This document shows, piece by piece, positions 8,125 through 15,587 of a DNA stretch of 64,000 nt (within the stretch, counting starts at the first letter, position 1; each line of letters opens with the position of its first letter). Source of the DNA: Paenibacillus radicis (ex Gao et al. 2016) (GTDB lineage: Bacteria; Bacillota; Bacilli; Paenibacillales; Paenibacillaceae); contig NZ_BMHY01000004.1 of the NCBI RefSeq assembly GCF_014641555.1, positions 248,001 to 312,000 on the forward strand. Reading direction: 5' to 3'. The notes under the pieces were generated by a model. It did not search any database. It saw nothing but the letters and a program-made list of their open reading frames with translations, and had not been told where the DNA came from. The translations under genes and the position numbers were made by a program.

Positions 8125-8235
8125 ATGAAGCTATTAAGTTTGATTTCGTCTCCGAATTCGATATACGCATTTTTTACCGCCCTTGGTCAAGCATTCCGGA
8201 CGGCTGATATCCGCATCGAGCAAAGCTTCGAATAA
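8125..8235 (+). pseudogene. orphan gene start, possibly an FMN-reductase/azoreductase stump
   Basis: A promoter, operator and GGAG ribosome site lead to ATG 8125 and a 36-residue frame beginning MKLLSLISSPN. That opening resembles NAD(P)H-dependent FMN reductases and azoreductases (MKxLxIxxSPR). After about a dozen codons the DNA is simply the reverse complement of the SufR-like gene, so the rest of the original gene is missing. The control region looks preserved but its gene was lost, probably by deletion. The family call rests on very few residues. Confidence 0.35.
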
Positions 8236-8772
8236 ACGCAATTCGCATTGGCAGGCATGTGTATACTGATTCGCTAATTTCGCGATCGGGCAGTTATGCT
8301 CAATTAGAACATATTCGTCATCGCTGTTTTTTTGCAATTCCGCCATATAGCCGTTCTCGTTCTGGATGGCCGTAAGCGTGGAAAGCTTATCTTGAAAATC
8401 TTTGTCATTCATCTTACCGGAGTATTTCTTGTAAAGCGTTTCTTTGCGAAGTTCAAACAATCGTTCGACCATACTTTCGCCCGATTCCTTTGCCAGCTCA
8501 TCTAGCAAGTCGAGGGCGACGGTGGAATATCTGTTCGGAAACAATTCTTCGGCGCTCTCTGTTAAATGGTATGCGGCAGTTGGCCTGCCCATCGGCTGCC
8601 GGACTAATCTCGACTCGATTAATCCGTCACGCTCTAGTGTATCGATATGACGGCGGACCGCTATGGATGTAATGTCCAGCCGATCGGTAAGTTCTTTGGC
8701 TGTTAGTTCATTATTAGTTTTTAACAAATGCAATATCGTATCACGGGTCGATAAATCGGCATTAGGCTGCAA
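8134..8772 (-). CDS. SufR-like Fe-S sensing DeoR/ArsR-type transcriptional regulator
   Basis: 212 residues. The N-terminal helix-turn-helix reads LLKTNNELTAKELTDRLDITSIAVRRHIDTLERDGL. The C-terminal half carries the cysteine pattern CPIAKLANQYTHACQCELRL and, 22 residues further on, PECLTKGGKKCVYRI, as in SufR proteins that hold an Fe-S cluster and repress Fe-S assembly genes. The start is TTG 8772 with AAAGGTGG 7 bases upstream. It is divergent from a HesB/IscA-like gene, which is the expected target, and a 14-bp palindrome lies between them. Its 3' end overlaps a gene stump on the other strand. Confidence 0.88.
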   Translation of the reverse strand: MQPNADLSTRDTILHLLKTNNELTAKELTDRLDITSIAVRRHIDTLERDGLIESRLVRQPMGRPTAAYHLTESAEELFPNRYSTVALDLLDELAKESGESMVERLFELRKETLYKKYSGKMNDKDFQDKLSTLTAIQNENGYMAELQKNSDDEYVLIEHNCPIAKLANQYTHACQCELRLFEALLDADISRPECLTKGGKKCVYRIRRRNQT

Positions 8773-8841
8773 GGGGTCACCACCTTTATTTAGAATTACA
8801 TGTTTCAGTAGAAACTTAGATCAATTCTAGTTATATAAAGT

Positions 8842-8879
8842 ATTTTAACACAATACATCACATTGACAACCGCGGTTGT
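8842..8879. promoter_or_regulatory. SufR-type operator overlapping the regulator's own promoter
   Basis: The perfect 14-bp palindrome ACAACCGCGGTTGT sits at 8866-8879. Cyanobacterial SufR is known to bind CAAC-N6-GTTG; here the arms are the same with N4. On the minus strand, TTGTCA (8869-8864) and TAAAAT (8847-8842) form a promoter with a 16-bp gap for the sufR-like gene, so the palindrome covers its -35. This predicts autorepression and shared control of the divergent Fe-S gene. Confidence 0.6.
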
Positions 8880-8944
8880 ACGCATCAAATTTTAGAAATT
8901 CAAACTTTTGTAAAATATATAAAATAGAAGCGGAGGCGCTGGCT

Positions 8945-9301
8945 ATGATTCAAATTAGCGATACGGCAGCAGACAAAATTACGGAAATGATAGGAGATAT
9001 GGAATCCGATCGTTATTTTTTGCGTGTTGGTGTGAGTGACGGGGGATGCAGCGGCCTGTCGTATAGCATTCGGTTTGACGATACATTGGCTGAAGAGGAT
9101 CAAGTCATTGGATGGGAAAGGTTTCAAGTTGTCATCGACTATGCTAGCGTGGAGTACCTTGAAGGCATTCAAATCGATTACAAGGACATGGGGATGAGCG
9201 GGGGCTTTACGATCGACAACCCCAATGCCAAATTCTCTTGCGGTTGCGGAGCAAGCTTTAGAACCGCTACTTATCGGGGCAAATCGAAAAAATGTGACTA
9301 A
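8945..9301 (+). CDS. HesB/IscA/SufA-family Fe-S cluster carrier
   Basis: 118 residues with the three conserved cysteines of A-type carriers: GVSDGGCSGLSYSI, then the C-terminal KFSCGCGASF pair. Such proteins accept or insert Fe-S clusters. ATG 8945 has GCGGAGG about 8 bases upstream. The gene is divergent from the SufR-like regulator and followed after 19 bases by a second HesB-like gene. It is apart from any suf operon, so it may serve specific clients or iron stress. Confidence 0.9.
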   Translation: MIQISDTAADKITEMIGDMESDRYFLRVGVSDGGCSGLSYSIRFDDTLAEEDQVIGWERFQVVIDYASVEYLEGIQIDYKDMGMSGGFTIDNPNAKFSCGCGASFRTATYRGKSKKCD

Positions 9302-9320
9302 TCTTAAGGAGGAACACATG

Positions 9321-9596
9321 ATGAAGCTAACAGTAACGGATGCTGCTGTAGATTGTTTCCGGAAGGATTGGGGTTATCGCGATGGAGACAACATACGGAT
9401 TTATGTCAGGTATAGCGGAGGCGGGGGAGATGCATTCGCATTCGGCATTACGAAAGACGATCCGCAATATCCCGCAATCTTGAATGAGCATAATCATCTT
9501 ACATTTTTCGTTGAGGAAAATGATGTATGGCACTTAGATGGCCGTGATTTGTCCATCGATTGCCGCAACGATGAGATCACCTTTATCCGCGGTTAG
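9321..9596 (+). CDS. HesB/YadR/YfhF-like protein without the cysteines
   Basis: 91 residues: MKLTVTDAAVDCFRKDWGYRDGD, YVRYSGGGGDAFAFGI and a C-terminal LDGRDLSIDCRNDEITFIRG. This is the HesB-like fold seen in B. subtilis YneR/YqkB-type proteins, which lack the C...CxC cluster ligands of IscA. The role is unknown. AAGGAGG at 9306-9312 fits ATG 9321 (8-base gap) better than ATG 9318. It follows the Fe-S carrier in the same operon. Confidence 0.8.
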   Translation: MKLTVTDAAVDCFRKDWGYRDGDNIRIYVRYSGGGGDAFAFGITKDDPQYPAILNEHNHLTFFVEENDVWHLDGRDLSIDCRNDEITFIRG

Positions 9597-9600
9597 AGCG

Positions 9601-10644
9601 ATGATGAATGATCGATATGAGCTTTTTAATAAGCTATGTTTACGGCATGTACCGTTATCGGAGCAAAGCTCTTATGGAATCGGCGGATTGGCAGATTATT
9701 TTGCGTTGCCGGCAACGGTAGAGCAGCTCGTGACGATACTGGAAGTGAGCTCGCTGTATGGGATGGAACGCGTGGTGTTCGGTATGGGCTCGAACATTCT
9801 ATTTCCAGATCAACCGAAGCAGGGGACGCTGTACATTTCCTTGAAAAATATGGCCAACATTAGCGTTGACGAGTCCAGCTGGTTTCTTACATCAGGATTG
9901 CCGCTCTCCATGTTGTCTCTTGTCGGGCTGCTCACCGGCTCGTCAGCGTTTCAATTCACCTATTTGATGCCAGGAAGCTTTGGCGCGGGTATTTATATGA
10001 ATGCGAAATATTATAAGGAGCAGGTCGGCGATAAGGTAGCGACGATTTCTTATATCGATCTGACCGATCCAGCGTTAGCGGTGCGTCAGATACGTGCTGA
10101 GGATTGTGAGTTTGCTTATAAGCAATCCATTTTCCAGCATAAACCTTGGATCATTGTCGGGGCGGAAATAACGGTGCCCGAGCAAGACGGGATGAATTTT
10201 CACGTTGACGGCATAAGTCGGCTTCTAACCCATTACAAAGATTCGAATGGCAAACTATCGTCCTTGTTTTCGTTCTACTCCTTTTTCTCAAGTGAATTAC
10301 GAGAGCTTCAGAGAGGAAGGAGAAGGATCGACATACCTGAGCCGATGCTGGACATTGATCAGTATCGTACGGGCAATAGGCACTTTACCTACCGTTCTTG
10401 CGGCTCTTTCTTTAAAAATAATTACGCAGCTGGTTCGTCCATCGGGGCTCTTGTCGACCGATTGGGGCTCAAAGGGGTTGCCCATGGCGGGGGTATCATT
10501 TCGCCCTATCATGGCAATATGATTTTGAATGCCGCGAATGCGACGGCTGCAGATATTTTATATTTGAAGGATATGGTCTCGGAAGCCATTCACCAGCGTT
10601 ATGGTTTTATTCCGGAGCCGGAAGTCGTAATCATGAAAGAATGA
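9601..10644 (+). CDS. divergent UDP-N-acetylenolpyruvoylglucosamine reductase (MurB-like) flavoprotein
   Basis: About 347 residues. MurB landmarks are SSYGIGGLADYFALPAT, FGMGSNILF, FTYLMPGSFGAGIYMNAKYY, a Ser in SCGSFFKNN, GLKGVAHGGGIIS and a C-terminal Glu in PEPEVVI. MurB reduces UDP-GlcNAc-enolpyruvate with FAD and NADPH in peptidoglycan synthesis. The usual FxYRxS segment is FAYKQS, so the catalytic-site Arg is Lys, and several glycines of the FAD loop differ. It sits behind two HesB-like genes rather than in a mur or division cluster. It is therefore probably a paralogue with a changed role. There is no strong ribosome site; translation may be coupled to the gene ending at 9596. Confidence 0.75.
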   Translation: MMNDRYELFNKLCLRHVPLSEQSSYGIGGLADYFALPATVEQLVTILEVSSLYGMERVVFGMGSNILFPDQPKQGTLYISLKNMANISVDESSWFLTSGLPLSMLSLVGLLTGSSAFQFTYLMPGSFGAGIYMNAKYYKEQVGDKVATISYIDLTDPALAVRQIRAEDCEFAYKQSIFQHKPWIIVGAEITVPEQDGMNFHVDGISRLLTHYKDSNGKLSSLFSFYSFFSSELRELQRGRRRIDIPEPMLDIDQYRTGNRHFTYRSCGSFFKNNYAAGSSIGALVDRLGLKGVAHGGGIISPYHGNMILNAANATAADILYLKDMVSEAIHQRYGFIPEPEVVIMKE

Positions 10645-10656
10645 ATAAGTAACATC

Positions 10657-10700
10657 ATACAAAGAACTCCGCTTCGTTGAAGAAGCGGAGTTCTTTGTAT
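10657..10700. terminator. bidirectional terminator with 19-bp perfect stem
   Basis: The arms 10657-10675 and 10682-10700 are perfect complements around a 6-base loop (GTTGAA). It lies between the rightward MurB-like gene and the leftward FAD-oxidase remnant. Confidence 0.85.
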
Positions 10701-10710
10701 GTTCAGGGCG

Positions 10711-10973
10711 TTAAGCCTGCGGCTGTGGTTCGATATTGTGATTATGCCGGAAAAAGTTAGTTGGATCGTAATTGTACTTGATGATGGCCAATTTCTTGTA
10801 ATTGTCCTCATATGTAGCTTCATTAATTTGACGGTCATTCTTGACCGTATTCAGGTACGAAGTGTTGCGGACGGAGAACGGCAGCATCGCTTCATAAGCG
10901 GAATCAATCCATTGTTTGAATTTCTGCTTTTCTTCCATCGGATAATAGGTCAATTCCGCTCCATTTCCCTGGC
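10711..10973 (-). pseudogene. 3' remnant of an FAD-linked (berberine-bridge-type) oxidase
   Basis: On the minus strand this encodes KQWIDSAYEAMLPF, NDRQINEATYEDNYKKLAIIKYNYDPTNFFRHNHNI and a stop. The YxxNYxRLxxIKxKYDPxNxFR pattern is the C-terminal BBE domain of FAD-linked oxidases, which normally have about 450 residues. Upstream coding sequence is replaced by the 51-bp repeat array, which keeps the same frame open. Only about 75 residues of the original enzyme remain. Confidence 0.75.
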
Positions 10974-11354
10974 CTACGTTGGATAAATCCAACGTAGAAG
11001 TCAATTCCGCTCCGTTTCCCTCCTCTACGTTGGATAAATCCAACGTAGAGGCCAATTCCGCTCCATTTCTCTCGCCTACGTTGGATAATTCCAACGTAGA
11101 GGCCAATTCCGCTCCATTTCTCTCGCCTACATTGGATAAATCCAACGTAGAAGTGAATTCCGCTCCATTTCTCTCGCCTACGTTGGATAAATCCAACGTA
11201 GAGGCCAATTCCGCTCCATTTCTCTCGCCTACATTGGATAAATCCAACGTAGAGGCCAATTCCGCTCCATTTCTCTCGCCTACATTGGATAAATCCAACG
11301 TAGAGGCCAATTCCGCTCCATTTCCCTCACCTACGTTGGATAATTCCAACGTAG
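10974..11354. repeat. array of 51-bp repeats, each with a palindromic hairpin
   Basis: Eight copies of CTACGTTGGAT-AA-ATCCAACGTAG-type palindromes begin at 10974, 11025, 11076, 11127, 11178, 11229, 11280 and 11331, exactly 51 bp apart. They are separated by a 27-bp conserved linker containing CAATTCCGCTCC. The unit is a multiple of three, so both strands stay open and give 17-residue peptide repeats (minus strand: LSNVGERNGAELASTLD). Three copies read CTACATTGG; on the plus strand this is an A-C mismatch, but on minus-strand RNA it becomes a G-U pair, so hairpins are kept on that strand. Units are not separated by unique spacers, so this is not CRISPR. The peptide frames are probably a by-product. 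Confidence 0.9.
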
Positions 11355-11360
11355 ACTAAT

Positions 11361-11640
11361 AGCCAACCATTCACAACCATCGCATGTAAATGCTTACGGG
11401 TTGTACGATCATCAACGCCCAGATACTCCCGTGCGGATGGTCCCTTCGCGCCTCCAAGCTGCCTGCATCAATTCGTTTTCGATAAGCAGTGATAAACCCG
11501 ATACGCTCACAGCATGTTCATTATGCAAGAAAGCAGGTTCTAGACTTACCCAGAGAATAGATGCAAGTATAGCTCAAAAAAACTACATATCTGTGTGCAA
11601 TCCGATATAATAGGGAGTAATTATTAATTGAGGGGATTTG
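11361..11640. other. intergenic stretch before the Mrr-like gene
   Basis: No convincing gene. A TATAAT at 11606-11611 is a plausible -10 for the gene at 11648, without a good -35. Short open frames on both strands have no ribosome sites or family resemblance. Confidence 0.4.
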
Positions 11641-11647
11641 TGGATAT

Positions 11648-12427
11648 ATGGCGAAGAAGAGAAGAAAGAAGAAACAGGCCGATCCTATTTCAGCGTTTGT
11701 TGTTTTATTAATGTTAGGTTCGTTTTTTGGGATGTATAAATGGACGCATTCATTAATCGGCGCCGCGATTTCCGCAGGGTGTATTCTTGGAATATACGCT
11801 GCTATCGTCATCCTATACAATCAAAAACAAACGGCACGATTAAAGCGATCAGGTATCAAAGAAATAGATAAAATGGAAGGGCGCCGATTCGAGATTTACC
11901 TGGGTCATCTCTTTCGAATGCACAACTACAATGCGGAAGTAACCCAAGCAACGGGTGATTTTGGCGCTGATCTGGTTATACAAAAAGGGGGAAAGAAAAT
12001 CGTAGTTCAAGCTAAGCGGTACGGAAAGAATGTGGGACTGAAGGCTGTGCAAGAGATTCGCGCTGCTATGGATCATTATGGTGCTGCAGAAGCCTGGGTT
12101 GTGACAAACCGTGATTATACCGAGCAAGCATATGCTCTTGCAAAATCAAATGGCGTGCGATTGATTAATAGGGAGCAGCTCATTGCGATGATTTTAGCAG
12201 TTAATCCGGAAACCAAGAGTGGAGGACAGCCTGTGATTCAGGTAGAACAGGTGACAACCCCCGCACAAGTGGCGGCTTCTTTAGAAGAGCCAGATGATCT
12301 CGAATGCCCCAAATGCGGTTACTTGCTCGTCAAAAGAAGCAGCAAGCGTGGTGAGTTTTATGGTTGTTCGAATTTTCCGAAGTGCCGGCATACTCGAACC
12401 CTTAATGAAATAGCTGAAACGGTTTGA
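11648..12427 (+). CDS. membrane-anchored Mrr-type nuclease with topoisomerase-like zinc finger
   Basis: 259 residues. A basic N-terminus (MAKKRRKKKQ) is followed by two membrane helices (about 15-60). The restriction-endonuclease-like domain comes next: MEGRRFEIYLGHLF, QATGDFGADLVI and VVQAKRYGKNVG, the D...QxK form of the Mrr catalytic core. After a linker, a C4 zinc finger follows (LECPKCGYLLVKRSSKRGEFYGCSNFPKCRHT), as in topoisomerase I C-termini. Such TM-Mrr-ZnF proteins are found across Firmicutes and may act on foreign or membrane-associated DNA; the role is not established. It stands alone with no methylase nearby. Confidence 0.85.
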   Translation: MAKKRRKKKQADPISAFVVLLMLGSFFGMYKWTHSLIGAAISAGCILGIYAAIVILYNQKQTARLKRSGIKEIDKMEGRRFEIYLGHLFRMHNYNAEVTQATGDFGADLVIQKGGKKIVVQAKRYGKNVGLKAVQEIRAAMDHYGAAEAWVVTNRDYTEQAYALAKSNGVRLINREQLIAMILAVNPETKSGGQPVIQVEQVTTPAQVAASLEEPDDLECPKCGYLLVKRSSKRGEFYGCSNFPKCRHTRTLNEIAETV

Positions 12428-12501
12428 GGTCAGTTGCAAAACTAAAAATAGGATGCTCTTCTCTTTAAATTATTTTATTCACATTTTTAAGGTGGTTAAA
12501 A

Positions 12502-13359
12502 ATGACAGATGGCGCTCTTGTAACCTTAAAAGATATTACAAAAAAATATGGCAGCCGAGCTGTCCTGACAGACATTTCGCTAAGTATTAAGCATGGAGAA
12601 TGTATCCTCTTAAGAGGAAGGAATGGATCGGGAAAAAGTACGTTACTTCGAATTGTAACCGGATTAATCCCAGTCACTACAGGCGAACGATTACTTGATA
12701 ACTCTCAATTAATTATCGGTTATACACCTGATCAATTACCGAGATTAAGACTGACATCAACGGAGTACTTAACCCATATGGGGAGAATATCGGGAATGCC
12801 GGCAAAGGAACTTGCGAATCGGATAAAGGCATTGCATGCATTCTTTAATCTTGAACAAAGCTCAAAATTGAAAATGACACATTTCTCGAAAGGGATGCTG
12901 CAGAAGGTTAATTTAATGCAAGCAACACTCAAAACTCCCAATTTACTCGTTTTGGATGAACCCTTTTCCGGACTGGATGCTGAGTCGATTCAGCACTTGC
13001 TAGACTCTCTGAAAAGAATAAAAGCTGAAGGGACATCCATTCTAGCAGCAGTTCATGATCCTTTGCTGGCGAATCAATTGGAGGGGCGGACATATTGGAT
13101 CCGTCAAGGAAAACTAATTGAGGAAAAAGGGGAACAACCTCAAAATTCATTGGCTCCACACTTTGAGCTTGAATGTATCTTGAGTGAGGAGGAGCTTTCA
13201 CATGTCTCAAATCAATTTCCTGATGTAACTTGGATAACGGATGAGCACGGAAGAATTACATTTACTATATTGAAAAATGACTATCGTGATTTTTTATTAG
13301 AATTTATAAACAATGACTTCGAGATCATCAGTTTACAACGAAAAGAGATGAATGCATGA
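12502..13359 (+). CDS. ABC transporter ATP-binding protein (CcmA/YhaQ-like)
   Basis: 285 residues. Walker A is GRNGSGKST, the signature is FSKGMLQKV (diverged from LSGGQ), Walker B is LLVLDEPFSGLD, and the switch His is in AAVHDP. About 75 C-terminal residues extend past the ATPase core, as in ABC-2 exporters. AAGGTGG precedes ATG 12502. It overlaps the membrane gene by 4 bases (ATGA). No substrate can be assigned. Confidence 0.88.
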   Translation: MTDGALVTLKDITKKYGSRAVLTDISLSIKHGECILLRGRNGSGKSTLLRIVTGLIPVTTGERLLDNSQLIIGYTPDQLPRLRLTSTEYLTHMGRISGMPAKELANRIKALHAFFNLEQSSKLKMTHFSKGMLQKVNLMQATLKTPNLLVLDEPFSGLDAESIQHLLDSLKRIKAEGTSILAAVHDPLLANQLEGRTYWIRQGKLIEEKGEQPQNSLAPHFELECILSEEELSHVSNQFPDVTWITDEHGRITFTILKNDYRDFLLEFINNDFEIISLQRKEMNA

Positions 13360-14075
13360 TTTCGATAGTTTCATTCCTACATACTTGCTTCATTCGCTCT
13401 TATCGCTATGGTCCGCCTGCCTTTATTTTTTTCATTGGCATTATTTTTGTATATAGTGTTGTTCCTAATCCTATTATGGAGAGTTATGCGTTCTCATCTG
13501 CCTTTTTATTTATTGTCTCGACTATAATTTGTTATATCCTCATCGATATCGAGACAGCTAATCAAGAAGCAATAACGATGCTTCATTCTAGAAGTTTATT
13601 AAAGCTTTATTTAGCAAAACTCCTGTATAGTTGGATTTTTACAATTCCACTAGCACTATATGCAGTCCTATTTCCTGCCATCTTTCATAAGTTTGATCGG
13701 AATCCGACTTTCGATGAGTTAATGATGTCCTTCTTGTATCATACAGCTTTATCCTGGCTGGGTATTTCATTGGCTTGCTGGTTTACCTCAAAGCTCATCC
13801 GTTCTCGCTTAATATCTTTTTTAATGCTAAGCGTTTTTGTAGTTATCACATTTTGTGTGCGGGCAATCGAAAACCTGCTTCCAGAAAACTTGAAACCAAT
13901 TATAGTTCTGCTGCCTCCGTTAGATAAAACCATTAATGTCTTAATGAATTATCATACTGCTACCTCGTTCATGAAGTTTTCTGTAATAGGTGCTTCTCTA
14001 ATTTACGGAATTATTCTGAATGCACTATTCCTAATCTTGCTGAATAAGCGAAAATTAGATTCTCCACAAGAATAG
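13356..14075 (+). CDS. ABC-2-type membrane permease
   Basis: 239 residues with six hydrophobic helices: FFIGIIFVYSVV, FLFIVSTIICYILI, WIFTIPLALYAVLF, SWLGISLACWF, SFLMLSVFVVITFCV and a final IYGIILNALFLILL. It overlaps the ATPase gene, with which it must form an exporter. It resembles ABC-2 half-permeases in size; sequence detail is too generic for a substrate. Confidence 0.8.
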   Translation: MISIVSFLHTCFIRSYRYGPPAFIFFIGIIFVYSVVPNPIMESYAFSSAFLFIVSTIICYILIDIETANQEAITMLHSRSLLKLYLAKLLYSWIFTIPLALYAVLFPAIFHKFDRNPTFDELMMSFLYHTALSWLGISLACWFTSKLIRSRLISFLMLSVFVVITFCVRAIENLLPENLKPIIVLLPPLDKTINVLMNYHTATSFMKFSVIGASLIYGIILNALFLILLNKRKLDSPQE

Positions 14076-14098
14076 GTGCTTTGAATCGTAAGTAATAA

Positions 14099-14129
14099 TT
14101 GGACACGATATAGCAGAAATTATTATAAT
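14099..14129 (+). promoter_or_regulatory. probable promoter of the Gfo/Idh/MocA gene
   Basis: TTGGACA (14099-14105) and TATAAT (14124-14129) lie about 18 bp apart, roughly 100 bases before the start codon. Confidence 0.45.
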
Positions 14130-14231
14130 ACATAGCGAGTGCCTTTCTAGCGCTAACGAAGAATGATAGCTGAACGGGGTACCCGAATGGACAATCCTAG
14201 AGCATTTAAACGAGAAGCGAGGGAACACGTT

Positions 14232-15308
14232 ATGTCTTTAATAGAGTTTGGCATTGTAGGCAGAGGCTGGAGAGCCGATTTTTATTTGCGGATTGCGAAA
14301 TTGCTGCCTCATCGTTTTGCCGTTCGTGCAATGCTAGTCCGTGACGAGGAACGGGGCAGGGAGATCGAGCAGGAATGGGGTGTAAAAACCTATCGCGATA
14401 TGGATTCTTTCGTCGCAAGCGGACCTCTTATGTTTGCAGTCGTTTCCGTTCCATGGGAAGCCATGCCAGATTGCACATTGGAACTGGCAGAGAGGAACAT
14501 CCCCGTATTGACGGAGACACCGCCTGCCAGCGACATTCCAGGCATGATTGCCTTGTACGAGTCACTGCGCAAGCTGAAGGGACGCGTACAGGTAGCTGAA
14601 CAGTATTTATATCAGCCGCTGCATGCTGCTCGTATTGCTTTCGTGAATTCAGGAAAGCTGGGCGACGTCTCTCAGGTGCAAGTATCGGCCGCTCACGGCT
14701 ATCATGGCATCAGTCTGATCCGGAAAATGCTTGGCATTCAATTCGAGAACGCCGTCATTCAGGGACAAAGATTTACCTCTAAGATTGTGCAGGGCCCAGG
14801 ACGTTATGGACCTCCAGAAAGTGAAGCGATAGACGATTCCGTACAGGATATCGCTACTCTTCGCTTCGGGGATAAGCTGGCTTTGTTTGATTTTACAGGA
14901 GATCAGTATTTCTCTTGGATTCGCCGTAATCGTATTCTCGTTCGCGGAAGCCATGGAGAGATAACAGACGAAACTTATCGGTATTTGAAGGACTTCAAGA
15001 CCCCTATATCCGGGCAATTCCGAAGAGTGGATACTGGTCATAACGGCAACTTGGAAGGGTATTATCACCAAGGGATTACAGCTAATGATGAATGGGTGTA
15101 TGAAAATCCGTTCGTTCCCGGACGTTTATCCGACGATGAGATCGCCATTGCGACGAGCTTAGCAAAGATGGCGGACTATGTACAAGGCGGGCCGCCATGC
15201 TATGCTTTGGAAGACGCGATGCAGGATCATTATTTGTCGATTATGATGCTTTCGGCTATCGAGTCTGGTGAGGAACTGACGACGGCAACTCAGCCATGGG
15301 CGCTGTAG
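14232..15308 (+). CDS. Gfo/Idh/MocA-family oxidoreductase
   Basis: About 358 residues. The N-terminal nucleotide fold has FGIVGRGWRADFYLRIA, FAVVSVPWEAMPDCTLELAERNIPVLTETPPA and the ETPPA variant of the usual EKP motif. The C-terminal sheet includes HGYHGISLIRKMLGIQ and a WxxRNRILVRGSHGEI segment. These enzymes oxidise or rearrange sugars and cyclitols with NAD(P). The catalytic EKP lysine is not present in the standard place, so activity may differ. GAGGG before ATG 14232 supports this start over one 69 bases upstream. It stands alone. Confidence 0.82.
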   Translation: MSLIEFGIVGRGWRADFYLRIAKLLPHRFAVRAMLVRDEERGREIEQEWGVKTYRDMDSFVASGPLMFAVVSVPWEAMPDCTLELAERNIPVLTETPPASDIPGMIALYESLRKLKGRVQVAEQYLYQPLHAARIAFVNSGKLGDVSQVQVSAAHGYHGISLIRKMLGIQFENAVIQGQRFTSKIVQGPGRYGPPESEAIDDSVQDIATLRFGDKLALFDFTGDQYFSWIRRNRILVRGSHGEITDETYRYLKDFKTPISGQFRRVDTGHNGNLEGYYHQGITANDEWVYENPFVPGRLSDDEIAIATSLAKMADYVQGGPPCYALEDAMQDHYLSIMMLSAIESGEELTTATQPWAL

Positions 15309-15360
15309 CGCGAAATCCGGCGCGAGAATTATGGGATTTAAGTATACAAACATAACTTTA

Positions 15361-15391
15361 AGGCTGATGGAATTTTCCATCAGTCTTTTTA
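15361..15391 (+). terminator. Rho-independent terminator
   Basis: AGGCTGATGG pairs with CCATCAGTCT around AATTTT and runs into TTTTT. Confidence 0.8.
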
Positions 15392-15587
15392 ATTTGTCTG
15401 CAAGCATCTTTCGTTGCGTTAAAAAAATCATAAATCTCATCTATCATTATCATAAGAAAAATGATATTGATCAATAATTCTGAATTTCATACAATGAGGC
15501 ATCGGCCGAGAGTTGCAATGAATTATTCATTTTTTCCAAGTAAGCACTTCGTATTCATTACACAATCATAGAAAGTGGTGACCGTCC

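Noticed and set aside
10974-11354. Regular repeats that could suggest a CRISPR array
   Set aside because: The whole 51-bp unit is repeated, including the part between the palindromes. There are no unique spacers and no cas genes.
10711-11359. Repeat-rich open frames of 212 residues (minus) and 126 residues (plus) as real structural proteins
   Set aside because: Both are open only because the DNA unit is a multiple of three. The minus frame begins in repeats and ends in an oxidase tail; neither has a good start.
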